Assembly (NCBI GenBank): GCA_037043455.1
Contig: JAWPHD010001288.1
Span: forward strand, 248,001-312,000
Direction: 5' to 3'
Length of the DNA: 64,000 nt
Source: Cyrtodaria siliqua
Taxonomy: Eukaryota; Mollusca; Bivalvia; Adapedonta; Hiatellidae
The position numbers and the translations under genes are program-made. Positions 1 to 11,300 of the stretch are shown in pieces (the first letter of the stretch is position 1; the number at the start of each line of letters is the position of its first letter). Below the pieces are notes generated by a model. It saw nothing but the letters and a program-made list of their open reading frames with translations. It was not told the origin of the DNA and did no database searches.

Positions 1-106
1 TCAGCTCTTGATGAGCAGTATTCCCCATACATATGCAGCAGCAGCAGTACAACATGTGCGTGCATACCACCACGTGCAAACAAGGACCTCGGAAAGTCTT
101 ACATAC

Positions 107-186
107 CTTTAGAATAGGGATGGTACACCTTGGACTTTGTTTTAAGGCCCGTTATAACAGATGACCCATCTGTTCCTTTAAAATTT
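107..186 (-). CDS. Candidate internal exon of an unidentified left-edge gene
   Basis: On the minus strand, acceptor 'aacattcag' opens 80 nt (1 + 26 codons + 1) to a donor AAAG|gtatgt. The only frame without stops reads NFKGTDGSSVITGLKTK, then SKVYHPYSK. The wording and splice sites look coding, but I do not recognise the protein. It would be divergently transcribed relative to TK2, with the rest of the gene outside or in unrecognised exons. Confidence 0.4.
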
Positions 187-187
187 C

Positions 188-1250
188 TGAATGTTATCAA
201 AGTATCTTGCGAAACTTACTTTACACAGTACTTGCAGAAAGCGTAGACTTTCTTGTATTGTAACATGCTGTGAAGGCAGGGGAGTTAGTTGTAGCATGTA
301 TACTAGATTCAGAATGTTAACACGCGTCAATATTCGGCAGATGTAAACGTAGTATTCTGTTAAATATATTAATATCATGATTGTCTTTTACAATAGCTTT
401 GAGACATACATTTTCCAGGCTGAATTTTCTTTAAAACTACGTTTACTTCTGAATTGCATTTTCTCAACCCAAAACCGAAATATCACTCCTCACCAGGTTT
501 GGTTTAAATTTCTATATGCTGGTCCTTAAGACTGTCTCTTCTGTAGCTCATGACACATTTACATTTAAAGAAATACTATAACGACTTCTGTTCTTCTATA
601 TTTTAATCATAATTTAAAATGTCATAACTATTCCAAAAAATCAGCGACTTTAATTAATTTTGTGTTGATTTCTCCCAAAAATGTCAAGATTTATATATTT
701 TATTTATTCCAAATATTTGTTTTCATGAACATGTATATAACAAATAGCTTTAAGGACCTTCAGTCTCCTTAAATTGTAATGAGAATTATATTTTTTTAAA
801 AGAAATCCTGTTTTTAGTGATTTTGGTTCAAATGCAACTTTTGGCCAAAAATATCTCAGTTTTTACAAATCTCTGATCCTTTAGAATATTACCTATATTT
901 CAGGACATCTTTAGATGAATAAAAACACTTTAAAAACTTTTATTTTGTTTAATTGGAAGTGTCAAAAAAAATATTTTTTTTAAAAAATCAGCGATTTGTA
1001 TGTTTTTTTTGTTGATTTCCCCCTCAAAATGGCAAGCTGTATACATTTTGTTCATTTCAACTATTAATTTTATTTATATGAATATAACAGACAACTTTCA
1101 GAAGCTTCAGCTTCCCAATATTGCAATGATAATAATATTTAAAAGCTATTCCAGTTTTTAGCGTTTTTTGTTCAAATTTGCATGTTTTTGCCCCCAAAGT
1201 ATTGTGTTTCAGGAAATTGTATTTGCCCCCAAAGTATTGTGTTTACCGTT
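188..1250. other. AT-rich interval without a recognised gene
   Basis: Apart from the candidate exon boundary at its left end, this stretch is low-complexity AT-rich DNA. Loosely repeated wording such as 'tttttaaaaaatcagcgatttg' occurs at about 640-660 and 980-1000, which suggests old repeat decay. I see no supported gene. Confidence 0.5.
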
Positions 1251-1259
1251 TCAGGAAAA

Positions 1260-1745
1260 CTATCATGGCTATTTATTTTTTACTAAAATATATCTAAAAG
1301 TTGGTATCATTTAAAATTTGCCAGCTGAGTTGGTACCGAAAAGTTGAGTAGCCATGGTCTATTTTGAGAACTATGACAACATAGTTTCAAATTACCATAT
1401 GGAATATTGATAAATATCATGTAAAGCAAAGAAAATCAATGCAAATGAATGTAAAATCCTTTAATGGCCATATAAAGAATTATTGCCATTAAGTATATAT
1501 ATGTTTCATACAGTTGCTGTCATTTCTTTCCCTATAAATCAGTAAATTAACATATTTATAAATACCTCAAATATGGTCATTTAGAACTGTGATGTCATAG
1601 CTCTCAAAATGGGGGCTTCTATATCCGTTTCAACAGAACACTCAAATGATCATATTTTCTTTGTTTATCATCCGATTTTGATAAGTATTTCACTCTTATT
1701 TAAGTTTTCCAGAACTCTCAATAATAAGAAATGCCCCGCCATTTT
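1260..1745. repeat. Degenerate fold-back repeat related to the 33.4-34.0 kb element
   Basis: The right half shares long similarity with 33.85-34.0 kb ('tcatttagaact.tgatgtc', 'gtttatcatccgattttga') and the left half resembles its inverse. The ends are too decayed to place a target duplication. Confidence 0.5.
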
Positions 1746-2077
1746 TTCAAATAACTTGTATTTGTTCAATCATTAATATTAATTATCATAATAGTCTAAA
1801 GTGTTGTTTTTTGGCACATTACTAACTGATGATTATAAACACAGACCTAATAACAATAATATGTCTGTGGTATAAAGCAATAATAATACATTTAAACCTA
1901 TGGTAGTATAAGAAGAAGATATTAAAACTCATTTTTTTATTTAATTGTATCAGAGCTTTATATTTTAATTATCATCCCAGATTATATGCAAACAAGTGTA
2001 AAGTCGACATGATATTGGATTAATAATCGAGACATTAATTTTAACTCTTGATACAAACTAAAATATTGTCGTATGTC

Positions 2078-2290
2078 CCTTTATATAAGCTCTACTGGCC
2101 AAATACCAGTAGGGCTAATGCGATGGCACTTGTCTGTCTGTATGGGTGTGGGCGTGGGCTTTATCAACACTTTCTCCGAAACCGCTAGAACAAGTTTGTT
2201 CAAATTGTATAAGGATAAGTACCTACGGAAGAATTTGTTTCAGGTCATTTGGAAATAGTCCAAACCTTAAACATCTTATTCTCAAAACCG
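2078..2290 (+). repeat. 5' end fragment of a hairpin-bounded array element
   Basis: 'agctctactggccaaatacc' then 'agtagggctaatgcgatggc' is the terminal hairpin and adjoining sequence shared with the elements at 17.2, 21.06 and 25.3 kb. It is followed by 'ctccgaaaccgctagaacaa'. No 3' terminus follows, so this is a truncated copy. Confidence 0.6.
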
Positions 2291-2672
2291 CACCATTTTT
2301 TTTATTTTTTAGAATTGATTGCTAGGTACTAAACTATCAAGATTTTTTTTCCCGTTTCCCTGCGTTAACATGTTAAAAATGGCCTTGGCCGATGGTCTAA
2401 AGTTTGTATATAGAGATTTTACATGTTTCGCATAGATGTATATAAAGAAAATGCGTTAGCAGATATTTTTTCCTTCTGAAAACGCTAAACATGCTTAACC
2501 AATTGTATATGCAAGCTTCTTTAATGAAGTGCACCTTACCTTCATCCGAGCTTTTAGTGATATTAAGATTCTGGCCAAGTTTAGTAAAGATCGGATGTAA
2601 AAACAAAGGTATTAGGGTGTTGATAAGGCAACATATTATGGCATTTTTCATTAAATCAACTCATTACATGAT

Positions 2673-3375
2673 CAGGCCTGCCAAATCTCCGGATAAAATT
2701 TTCCGGATTTTTTTTTCAGTCGCTCTCCGGATCTCCGGATTTAAGTGTACAATCTCCGGATTTTCCATCAAAACAAAATGTTCATGATTTAACAGCTATA
2801 CTTTCCCAGTTGGTCAGATATTTCCCGAATTGGTCCTGTTACCCTCCCTAGTCAGAGGAGTAATTACAAGCGTCGAATCAGTGGGGGTCATCTGAATATA
2901 CAATCATAATTATTTCCTTCAGTGACATAACGACATTTGCAATAGCAGCAAATGGTCAACCTAACTGAAATAGCAAGTGTGAGGAACTAGCAACTCATTT
3001 TGTATGGTACCACTAAAACAGCTGCTTTTTTACGATGATTATAATTTGTATATAAGAGCTAGGAAGAGTTTGTTTTGCATTTAGCACGCATCTGTGTAGA
3101 AAAAAGTAAGTTCACTTTCAATAAAAAAAAAAGTTGTGGTAGACATTCTAATATAATTACTAGGCCTATGCTAATCTATTATTTTCTACATAACTATAAA
3201 ACAATACATCAACTTGTATTAATTGCATAAATCATTTAAATTTGCGCTTTTAAAAAATAAGTGCGAAAATCAAGTTATGCGCTCCAAATTTCCATTTAAA
3301 AATGCTCTTCGCGCGCTTTAAATCTTAAATTTTAAAAATCTCTGGATTTAGTGTTAAAAAGTTTTGGCAGGCCTG
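2673..3375. mobile_element. Non-autonomous hAT-like element, 703 bp, 6-bp TSD
   Basis: The ends are CAGGCCTGCCAAA and its inverse (TTTTGGCAGGCCTG), flanked by the direct repeat CATGAT at 2667-2672 and 3376-3381. CAGG...CCTG termini and a short TSD fit hAT. There is no transposase frame. The interior contains iterated 'ctccggat' near the left end. Confidence 0.75.
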
Positions 3376-3898
3376 CATGATAACTCATAACCATTTTCTT
3401 CTCGACTTCATCAGTGATATTTTAATCAGTATTTATAGACTCAATGTTTTCATTAATCAACTTGATTTTACTGATCATCAGTGCTAGTGCTACATTTCGT
3501 GTACATTGTGTATATGTGTGGCGATATTTTCAAGTGCGAATACACATAGGGCGATAACGTAATGGGCCGATCAACAACATCAACACCAATGGCTGCGCCC
3601 GTAGAAAATGCGGTTCGAATTATACGCTGAGTAAGGGAAAGTTGGAAATTAATACCTATCTATATAGACTATTTTTCTGTTTTATTCCCCGCCACGAAAG
3701 TGCTATATATGCAGTGTTACCCTTTGTCGTCCGTACAAACGTTTAAGTGTTATCAAACCCTGAACGTACAGTACGTATCATAACATTCATAATTTGTCAA
3801 CCAATTAACCTATAGGCTATAGGCTATATTTCATTATTGCTGATGGGGACATTGTCGTATCGGATACGACAGAAAGGTACCCGGGGTACATTTATGCA

Positions 3899-4082
3899 CA
3901 GGAACTGGTCACTTTTAATTTTTGCCTTCTATTATTATAATTGTCTATACAGGAACTGGTCACTTTTAATTTTTGCCTTCTATTATTAAACAGGTCACTT
4001 TTAATTTTTGCCTTCTATTATTAAAATTGTCTATACACAATTATAATAATAGAAGGCAAAAATTAAAAGTGACCAGTTCCTG
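3899..4082. repeat. 46-bp perfect inverted repeat with extra tandem copies
   Basis: Arms 3899-3944 and 4037-4082 are exact inverse complements (starting caggaactggtcacttttaa). A second full and a third partial direct copy of the left arm lie between them. The block would fold into a cruciform. It lies just left of the 8-bp-TSD element. Confidence 0.85.
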
Positions 4083-4551
4083 TGTTCTGGTATATTCCAG
4101 TAAATAGGTGTATTCCGGTAATTCTATGCACCGTAAAAAACTACTTAAAAAATATTGTTTATCATAAACTGGCTCCGGGTCATTTCGTACCAAAACCAGT
4201 TCATCCCGGGATGTTTCGTGCCTTCTCTCGGGATGTTTCGTGCCACATATGCAGTTTTATCAAACATAGATATTAAATTGAATACGATTCGTAAAAACTG
4301 TATCTGTATTAATGCCGATTAGTTTTGTCGAATATATTTTCAAGACATTATAAAAAAAAATCCCGTAATTATAAAATGATATTTCATTCTTCTTCTAGAA
4401 TGCATAATTTTTTAAGAAATAAATATTTATTATTATTAGTATTATATTATGACATAATAATACTAAACAAATACAAACTGTTATCATATATCGATTAGTC
4501 TGGATTGTTAACGTTTAATTTGATTATTATATTACTTTAGTATAATTACAT

Positions 4552-4628
4552 GTGGAGTGCGTGGTCCAGTGGTAGAGCGTCGAACTCCTGATCGAGAGGT
4601 TGTGGGTTCGATCCTCCGTCGCGGCCAC
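4552..4628 (+). repeat. tRNA-like sequence (SINE head or tRNA pseudogene)
   Basis: An A-box-like 'tggtccagtggtagagcg' and a B-box 'ggttcgatcc' are correctly ordered and spaced, with GTGG...CCAC at the ends. The acceptor stem fails after 4 bp and the anticodon stem is ambiguous, so a functional tRNA is unlikely. Confidence 0.5.
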
Positions 4629-5309
4629 GTTATTTATCCTTGAGCAAGATAATTAATCCACATTGCTTAGTACTGGTTCTACCCAGGAAGCCATTGAGAG
4701 TGATTAATCTAAGTTGCAAGAACTTGTTTCGCAATCGATGTAAAATAAATATGTTTAAAACAATTACATTATATAAGCTGGCGAATGTATGTGTTAACTT
4801 CAGATTTCGAGTTAATGTTTGCTCCAGTTTGAACTCGTTTTTTTTAGTGTTTTATTTTTCTATTTTTGAATTTAATACCTTTGTTATCTGTAAAATAAAT
4901 CAGTAAATAAAATCTAAGAAATCTTCTTATTTCCTCTCTTAGTCTACGTGTATTATGGTGTATTTTGGTTGATATGGTTAATTGTTTCACGTTCTCACTA
5001 TCTTCATATTTAGTGAACTTGTTAGGCTAAAAACATGTTGTGTATGTTTAATTGCATATAAAGATATTTGCATTATTTTATATTTAGAATATTGTTATTA
5101 ATTTATTCCGAAAGACAGGTGTAAACAAATTATATGGTGTGATAATAAAAATAAACCCTCCCGCGACCCCCTGCATTTTCACACATTAGCAATGCATCTG
5201 CTTATCCGTTTCACACTCAGTTGGTTATTGTTATCATTATAGAGATCACGGGCATCCTAATTATGTTAATTCGATTACTTTCGACACGTGCCATATTCAG
5301 GGGCAGATC

Positions 5310-5765
5310 CAGGATTCGAGCGTGCGAAGCGAGCGAGAATTTTTTTTATACTGAGGGCGTGCATCGAAATTGTTTGATATTTTATCTACAGTAACATGGA
5401 CATACATGAATGAATACAAAAGTCCGTTTTCAAATAAAAGGATTTAACAATGTGTTAATTAAACCACTCATTTGCCATTATGCGTCGAGCGAAAAAAGAT
5501 TTTATACTGAGGGTGTGCATCGAAATTGTTGGACATTTTATCTATAGTAACATGGACATACATGTATGAATAAAAAAGGTCCGTTTTCAAATAAAAGGAT
5601 TTAACAATGTGTTAATTAAACCACTCATTAGTCAACCATTATGTGTCGAGCGAGAGAAGCGAGCAAAATTTTTTTTATACTGAGGGCGTGCATCGAAATT
5701 GTTTGATATTTTATCTACAGTATCATGGACATACATGTATGAATAAAAAAAGTCCATTTTCATTC
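5310..5765 (+). repeat. About 165-bp tandem repeat, three copies, inside the TIR element
   Basis: Copies share 'tttatactgagggcgtgcat', 'cgaaattgtttgatatttta' and 'aaaggatttaacaatgtg'. The third copy diverges after 'aaaaagtccattttcatt'. Confidence 0.8.
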
Positions 5766-6019
5766 CATTTGGGTCCATAGCCAATTTTTTTCAGTATGGT
5801 ATTGTCTAGCTATGTGCAAAGTTTGGTGCTTTTGTCAAGCAATGAACAATTTTTTCACCAATCTGCCCCACTATACCAGGAAGACGTTGGCACATGTCAT
5901 AGTTATCTTTCATGTATATATAATGCGAAACCTGTTTTTTGCAATTATATTATTTAGTTACCAAATTATATGTTTCAATATCATCTTTTTTATGTAAAAA
6001 GCGAATTTAAATTTTCAAA

Positions 6020-6470
6020 ATGCCTGTGCCAAAGCAGCCTTGTAAGATCTGCAAGAAGCAATGTAATGCTGATTGCCTGCAGTGTCAAGAAAGTAACTTT
6101 TTACATAAATAGAGGGGATTGCAATAATCACCACTGAGCCGAAAAAAACATCTCGTGATTTTATTTAATTGTTAATTGATTATAAAAACGAAAGACACGT
6201 TTTAAACCATATAATTATTTCAGATATAAAATATTGGTTTTCTTAAGAAAATATGTTGTTTTCTCATACTGCATTTGTTATCATAACACGTATGCTGTTG
6301 TTTTTTTATCTTGGCAGACATGTGATCAATGGATTTATTATACATGCGAATCATTGATGAGAAAAACCTCCAAGACATTTACAAAGCTAGACTACATCTG
6401 TGTCGAATGTAGAACTGACCCAAACACGGGCCAATTCGATTTTCTCTCCGGATTACATCTTCTTAAAGTA
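6020..6470 (+). pseudogene. Degenerate PHD-finger-like gene fragment in two exon-like blocks
   Basis: Block 1 (6020-6112) encodes MPVPKQPCKICKKQCNADC, then LQC. Block 2 (6318-6470, after 'atcttggcag') encodes TCDQWIYYTCESL, then a basic stretch and DYICVEC. Together they match the PHD order C-x2-C, C..C, C-x2-C, W, C, C-x2-C, but the usual His is Tyr (IYYTC). Block 1 ends in phase 1 before 'gtaact' while block 2 needs phase 0, so joining them creates a stop. This is a captured, decayed chromatin-reader-type or transposon-encoded PHD finger. A gtaagt donor follows at 6471. Confidence 0.6.
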
Positions 6471-6974
6471 GTAAGTTTTTGTTCGCGTTATTACACCCGG
6501 AGCCAGCTGAAAACACTATGATATATAGTGGCTAATGTGACAGGCCGTTCTTATTATAATCCATTAATACCATATACAATTATTGTTTAAATATTATATT
6601 TACATTTTATTTTATTTTATTTGTTAGGTATTATTTTCTTTCTTACTTTCGTTACTGCCTTAGTCTGTATTAGAATGTATTAGATTATAATTGCAGGTGG
6701 TGGCAACATACAACATAACATTCCGTTTAGAGTTCATTTTAGCAGGAATTATAAATATTTAACTTTCAATTTCCTTAAAATAATTATTTCTGCTAAAACA
6801 TATAAGTATATGATATTAATATTACAGTAAATATATAAAAAAAAAATTGGCACGAAATATCCCGGACGAAACGTTCCTGGCATGAAACATCCCTGGCACG
6901 AACTGGTTTTGGCACGAAATGACCCGGAGCCCATAAACTATTGCGCTGCCATAGTTAGTTATAAAATACAGAAC

Positions 6975-7223
6975 CTATTGCTGTAAAACAGGAAGTTGTA
7001 AATTATCAAACCCCGCAAAAAAGTATATTTCCACGCCCACAACATCTTTTGCCGTCTCACGACCCTTGCGGATGGTAACTGCGGCTTTAAAGGAATGCAA
7101 TTGGTCTAAATATCTTGAATGACAAGCTGCATATTCGTTTAGTTTTTTGCCGATTGAAGACTTTATGGTTTGTTCTATTGTCAGCTGTTCCGTACTCATC
7201 AATCGTGCGTAGAATATGTTCAT
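6975..7223 (-). pseudogene. 82-codon frame in the repeat flanking the TIR element
   Basis: The protein is basic and helical-looking (MSTEQLTIEQTIKSS, GKKLNEYAACHSRYLDQL). A similar stretch occurs at 34.85-34.93 kb in opposite orientation relative to its flank and is frameshifted there. It is therefore part of a repeated sequence and probably a decayed element or captured exon. No family is recognised. Confidence 0.35.
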
Positions 7224-7224
7224 G

Positions 7225-8187
7225 TACTGTATGATGCAAGACTCGATTAGAACATATTCAGAACAAATCTAAGCCTCGGTCACCCGGCCTGCTTCTGATT
7301 TCTTTGTTACGCTATGCTACGCGGATCCAGGACCGATATATGCAAGTAAGACATATGCATAGTTGGCCTAGACTAAAAAAATGTACGCCTGACAAAATGA
7401 ACATTTCATAAACACGTTTCGGGTTTATGTTCGCGTCTTAAAATGTGTTGAAACAATGTATAATTAATGGGTACTCTAATCCAGTGTGTGTATGAATATC
7501 CCGTCAATTTTTTCCCATATAAAAAAAATTGTTAGGTAAAAGCGTAAGGAAAAAAGTATAAACATCGATCACAATGTAAATAACATCACGAGTTATCTTT
7601 CCATGAATGAAAACGTTTCTTCTGAGTCACTTGTTTGGTAAAAAATTTTTGATTTAATTGTTCAGTGTGTTGTAAATTAAAGAGAAGAAACACAAACAAA
7701 ACAAACACACATATATGCATAGACATATATTTAGTTGAAACTGTACAATTTACAGTAATTTTGAATAATTGAATGAAAAATGCAATTGTAAAAAATGAAG
7801 GGTAAAAAACCCGAAAGTAAAATCCTTATCTAGAGCTCTGTAATATAGAATATAAAATATTACGTTAAAAACTTAATATTGTAAGTTTTATGCTCATTTT
7901 GTGAATTTTATCCGAAACCTTCGTTGTCATCTAGGCATCCTCCGTGCCAAATATGAACACCCTCCATAAACTAATGAAGGAGCAGTTTGAGAGGTTAATA
8001 ACTGACTGACATGGTACCTGTATGGACGGAACAGATCACAGTACAGCTGCTGTTTCTTTGGAAAGTATGGTTATAAAAATTATTCTTGCAATTTCATTGC
8101 TTTATTTATAATATTGGTGGCTAAACCCTATTGAAAGAGAAATCTTGATACATGTATGATGTTTAATGCATATTATGTTTCATTTCA
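7225..8187. other. Interval upstream of TK2, no recognised gene
   Basis: This unique-looking AT-rich DNA must include the TK2 promoter or 5' UTR exons. A possible UTR exon lies at about 7935-8064 between 'catctag' and 'gtatgg', followed by the acceptor at 8188. No TATA box is clearly placed. Confidence 0.3.
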
Positions 8188-8317
8188 GATAGTGACAGTA
8201 TATTAACCAAAACTATTTGATTACTCATAACTGTGGAAGCATCATACATAAAGATGCATGTACCTGTATGAAAACACGATTTGAGAGGTAGATCTTGGGT
8301 ACGAGTGAAACACCACC

Positions 8318-8369
8318 ATGTCAGCGCTGCAGCCAGGCCAGGTCAGAAAATTGTGTCTGCTTGTCAAAG
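8318..8369 (+). CDS. TK2: TK2 exon 1 (start codon, presequence)
   Basis: It encodes residues 1-17 plus one base (MSALQPGQVRKLC...), ending AAAG|gtatag. The start was chosen because the phase joins exon 2 through a split Asp codon, the context is accaccATG, and the resulting N-terminus is basic. It has no family motif, so it is the least certain exon. The 5' UTR may begin at the acceptor 'catttcag' at about 8188, or further upstream. Confidence 0.7.
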
Positions 8370-11300
8370 GTATAGTGCAAAACTAATTAATTGAAACAAG
8401 TTTAAAAGTTTAAGCCCAGAGCGGGTAATCTTAAAAAAAGCAGAAAAAAACTGCAGAAGTTTTTCTTGACACAGTCACCTCAGAGTAATTACAGCAGCAG
8501 TTTGTGCACAATCTAACTTTCCAAATACGGAGTCTCGCTTCTTTGTCAAACAAAAAACATCCAATTTTCAGACAGGCGTCCATCTGTCCTTTAACTTTCA
8601 TAGCTGACAAGTAATTGTGGCTAATAACTTTCAAAGTATAAGGTCTACAACAATGAACCTTTGTTTACATCTTCAGCATGGTCCAATGAATACATCTATA
8701 AAAAAAAAAGGCCCATAACTCTCTGAATCATATTTTTTTAAATTATTTTCCTTTGAAAAGGCTTTAATCTGGAACTTGACCTTGCTTTTAATTTCTTATC
8801 AGTGTGAAGTCTTTGAAACTAACGAAAATACCATTCTTTACAAAGTTACTGCAACTTCAAGCAAATATTTTTCCATACTAAAAAAATATATAGGCCCATA
8901 AGGCCACAAAAAATTAATTACCTGGTTCTCAGGCCATCTTTTCTGAGAAGAGATGCGGGCGGGCGCATTTTGTTTTACAATTTTACAGTGGTCAACAGAC
9001 ACGCGGGTGATTTTTTTTTTATCCAAACTTTTAATTCCAATACATGTATTGATGCAAAATATCTCGAAATACATGTGCAATAACCAGTTGGATCAGCTCA
9101 TCTCTATTGTCGATCATTACCTTATCATTTCTTCCCGACTTATGCTTCTTTCAATCACAAGAAGTCCGTATATTTTTATTAGATCACGCATGAACTATTG
9201 CATGTTGTTGTGAGACTTTGTCGATTAGACGCTTGAATAAATCTCCTGTTATGTAGCACCTACTCGTTCCAAGCGTCTCAAGCGTCTGACTCCTAGATTG
9301 GTACCCGTACGACTGCAACACTCACAAGCTAGCGAGCAGAGCGGCAGATAGTCGGCCGCGCACCAGTCTACCCACAAGGAGATTCCCCTGACGTAGTTGC
9401 ATGTAAAAACCGGAACGAACTTGGATGCGGAACTTTTTTTTCGAAATTTCCGTAGCGCATTTCCAATTTTTATTTTATTACTTTTGAGATAAAATCGGCA
9501 ATGCGGCACCAAAAAAAGACATGCGGGTGGGCCTGAGAACCATGTAATTAATTTTTTATGGCATAAGTGTGATATAAAATTTATGTTCTCCACTCATTTC
9601 TGATTTTATTTCTGAGCTAAACCAACCCTAATGACTCCTTTTAAAAAGAAAATATTAAATGTTTATATTTTACAGATTTGGTTTGCGCAAGATCGTTGTT
9701 TACCAAACCTAAGATAATGGATAAAAAATTCAACGTAAGTAAATAAAGTTGGTTTAAACAGTATTTATTTAAGAAATAAAATATTTCCAGTGGGTTTATA
9801 TTGTGCGAGATCAAAAACTGGTGGTTGGGACTTGAAACGCATCGAAACTGCGGGCCTATGGCCCTTGGTATCGATGGTCTTCAAGTCCCGCCCACCAAGT
9901 TTTTAACTGGGACAATATAAACTCGCTGGAAATATTTTATTTCTTATCTGACATGGATTGTTATGTATTTTATTTACACGAACATAATACAAACACGTTC
10001 TCACAACTTGCATTGTACGTCTATCTCTCAGCCTCAAACGAAGAAAATATACAGCTTTATCGTGTTTCTAACAAGTTCAATTTGTCGTTTGAACGTAACA
10101 TTGCCTTAAAATAACTTAATCGTTGGTTTGGGTGTTTTCCGACGTTGAAAATAGTTTAAAATGACGTTCTAACGGTTGAAGGACATGACGTCGAAGGTTT
10201 TTATAGCTTTTTCAAAAACTGCTCAATAGCCAATCAGCATTGAGTATTTTCATACACCGTGTTAGATTTTATAATGTGTCTGGATGATATAGTATAAATA
10301 AAGAATCACAAGACAGTTGTAACAATATTTATAATCATGAAAAGGAGGTTAATAAAACGTTGTATTTTGTTTGTTTTTCTTTTTAAATCAAGTTGTAAAA
10401 AAGATACTGGATTAATAAATGGAGACACTATTTTTAATGTTTGATAAAACTTCTGGATTGCCGTGTGTCTCTTTAACACAAAAAGGAAGCAAGATTCCAG
10501 GATGTTATTTCAGTGTAAGTTAAAGATTTAGAGTAGGATTATTTTCTATATTCATATTAAAGGTCAATTTTGAAGGCTTCAAGTCCACTTTAAATGTTAT
10601 AAATCTCTCACTATTTCATATTTAACTGTTACCATTATCACCCACTGTTTGAAATAGGTCATAAGCAAGTTATGTTCGGTTCAGGTTAAAAATTTCAATA
10701 AGTAATGCCATGAAAACTAAAGAAGATAATTATGACCTATTAAAAATTTGCAAAGAACATAAACGGAGGCGGGCATCTTGGAACGATGCCGTCATCGCGC
10801 CTTGTTACCATATATTATGGCATATTGACAAAATGTATTTAAAGCAAAGAACATCACTGTAAATTGATTAAAAATAAATGTACAGATGTAAGATGTATAA
10901 ATTGTAACTATTGTTTTTTTTCATTTGTAGTGATTTTCTTTGCTTTAACAGGCATTTTGTCAGTATGTCATTGTTCCAAGATGGCAACCTCCATTTATGT
11001 TTCTTTGCACATTTTCAGTAGTTCATATCTCCTTTATTTTTCATGGCATTTTGGTAATTATTTCAGCCTTTTTCAAGTTTTTCGGAGCCGTTTAAAATAA
11101 AGATTGTTTGAAAATAGTGCATCAACCCCTTTAAGATGCTGCACTTTTCATAGCATCAGGCTTCAGCTAGTATGGGTTTGTGCCCGGTCATGTATTCCTT
11201 AGAAGGCCCACAATCATCGTATATTGGGACTTATTCCCTCGGAGGCCAACTGCCCAGTATAATCAAATGTGTTGAAAGGAACATAGAACACATTTCTTCC

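Larger units (their letters stand above)
4171..6931. mobile_element. 2761-bp TIR element with 8-bp target duplication
   Basis: The terminal inverted repeats start GGCTCCGGGTCATTTCGT and continue imperfectly for about 32 bp. Subterminal 'gggatgtttcgtgcc' units repeat at both ends. The flanks are CATAAACT at 4163-4170 and 6932-6939. A paralogous repeat at 34.5-34.9 kb has the uninterrupted target (cattaact at 34731-34738), a clear empty site. The 8-bp TSD fits hAT, P, KDZ or similar superfamilies, but the termini do not settle which. No transposase is seen, so it is non-autonomous. It contains a tRNA-like block (4552), three tandem units (5310-5760) and a PHD-like fragment (6020-6470). Confidence 0.8.

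Noticed and set aside
4552..4628. Functional tRNA gene
   Set aside because: A and B boxes are present, but the acceptor stem breaks after 4 bp and the anticodon stem is ambiguous.
9249..9593. 114-codon minus-strand frame in TK2 intron 1
   Set aside because: It lies inside the GGCCAYAAAAAATTAATTAC MITE and uses its TIR; no domain is recognisable.
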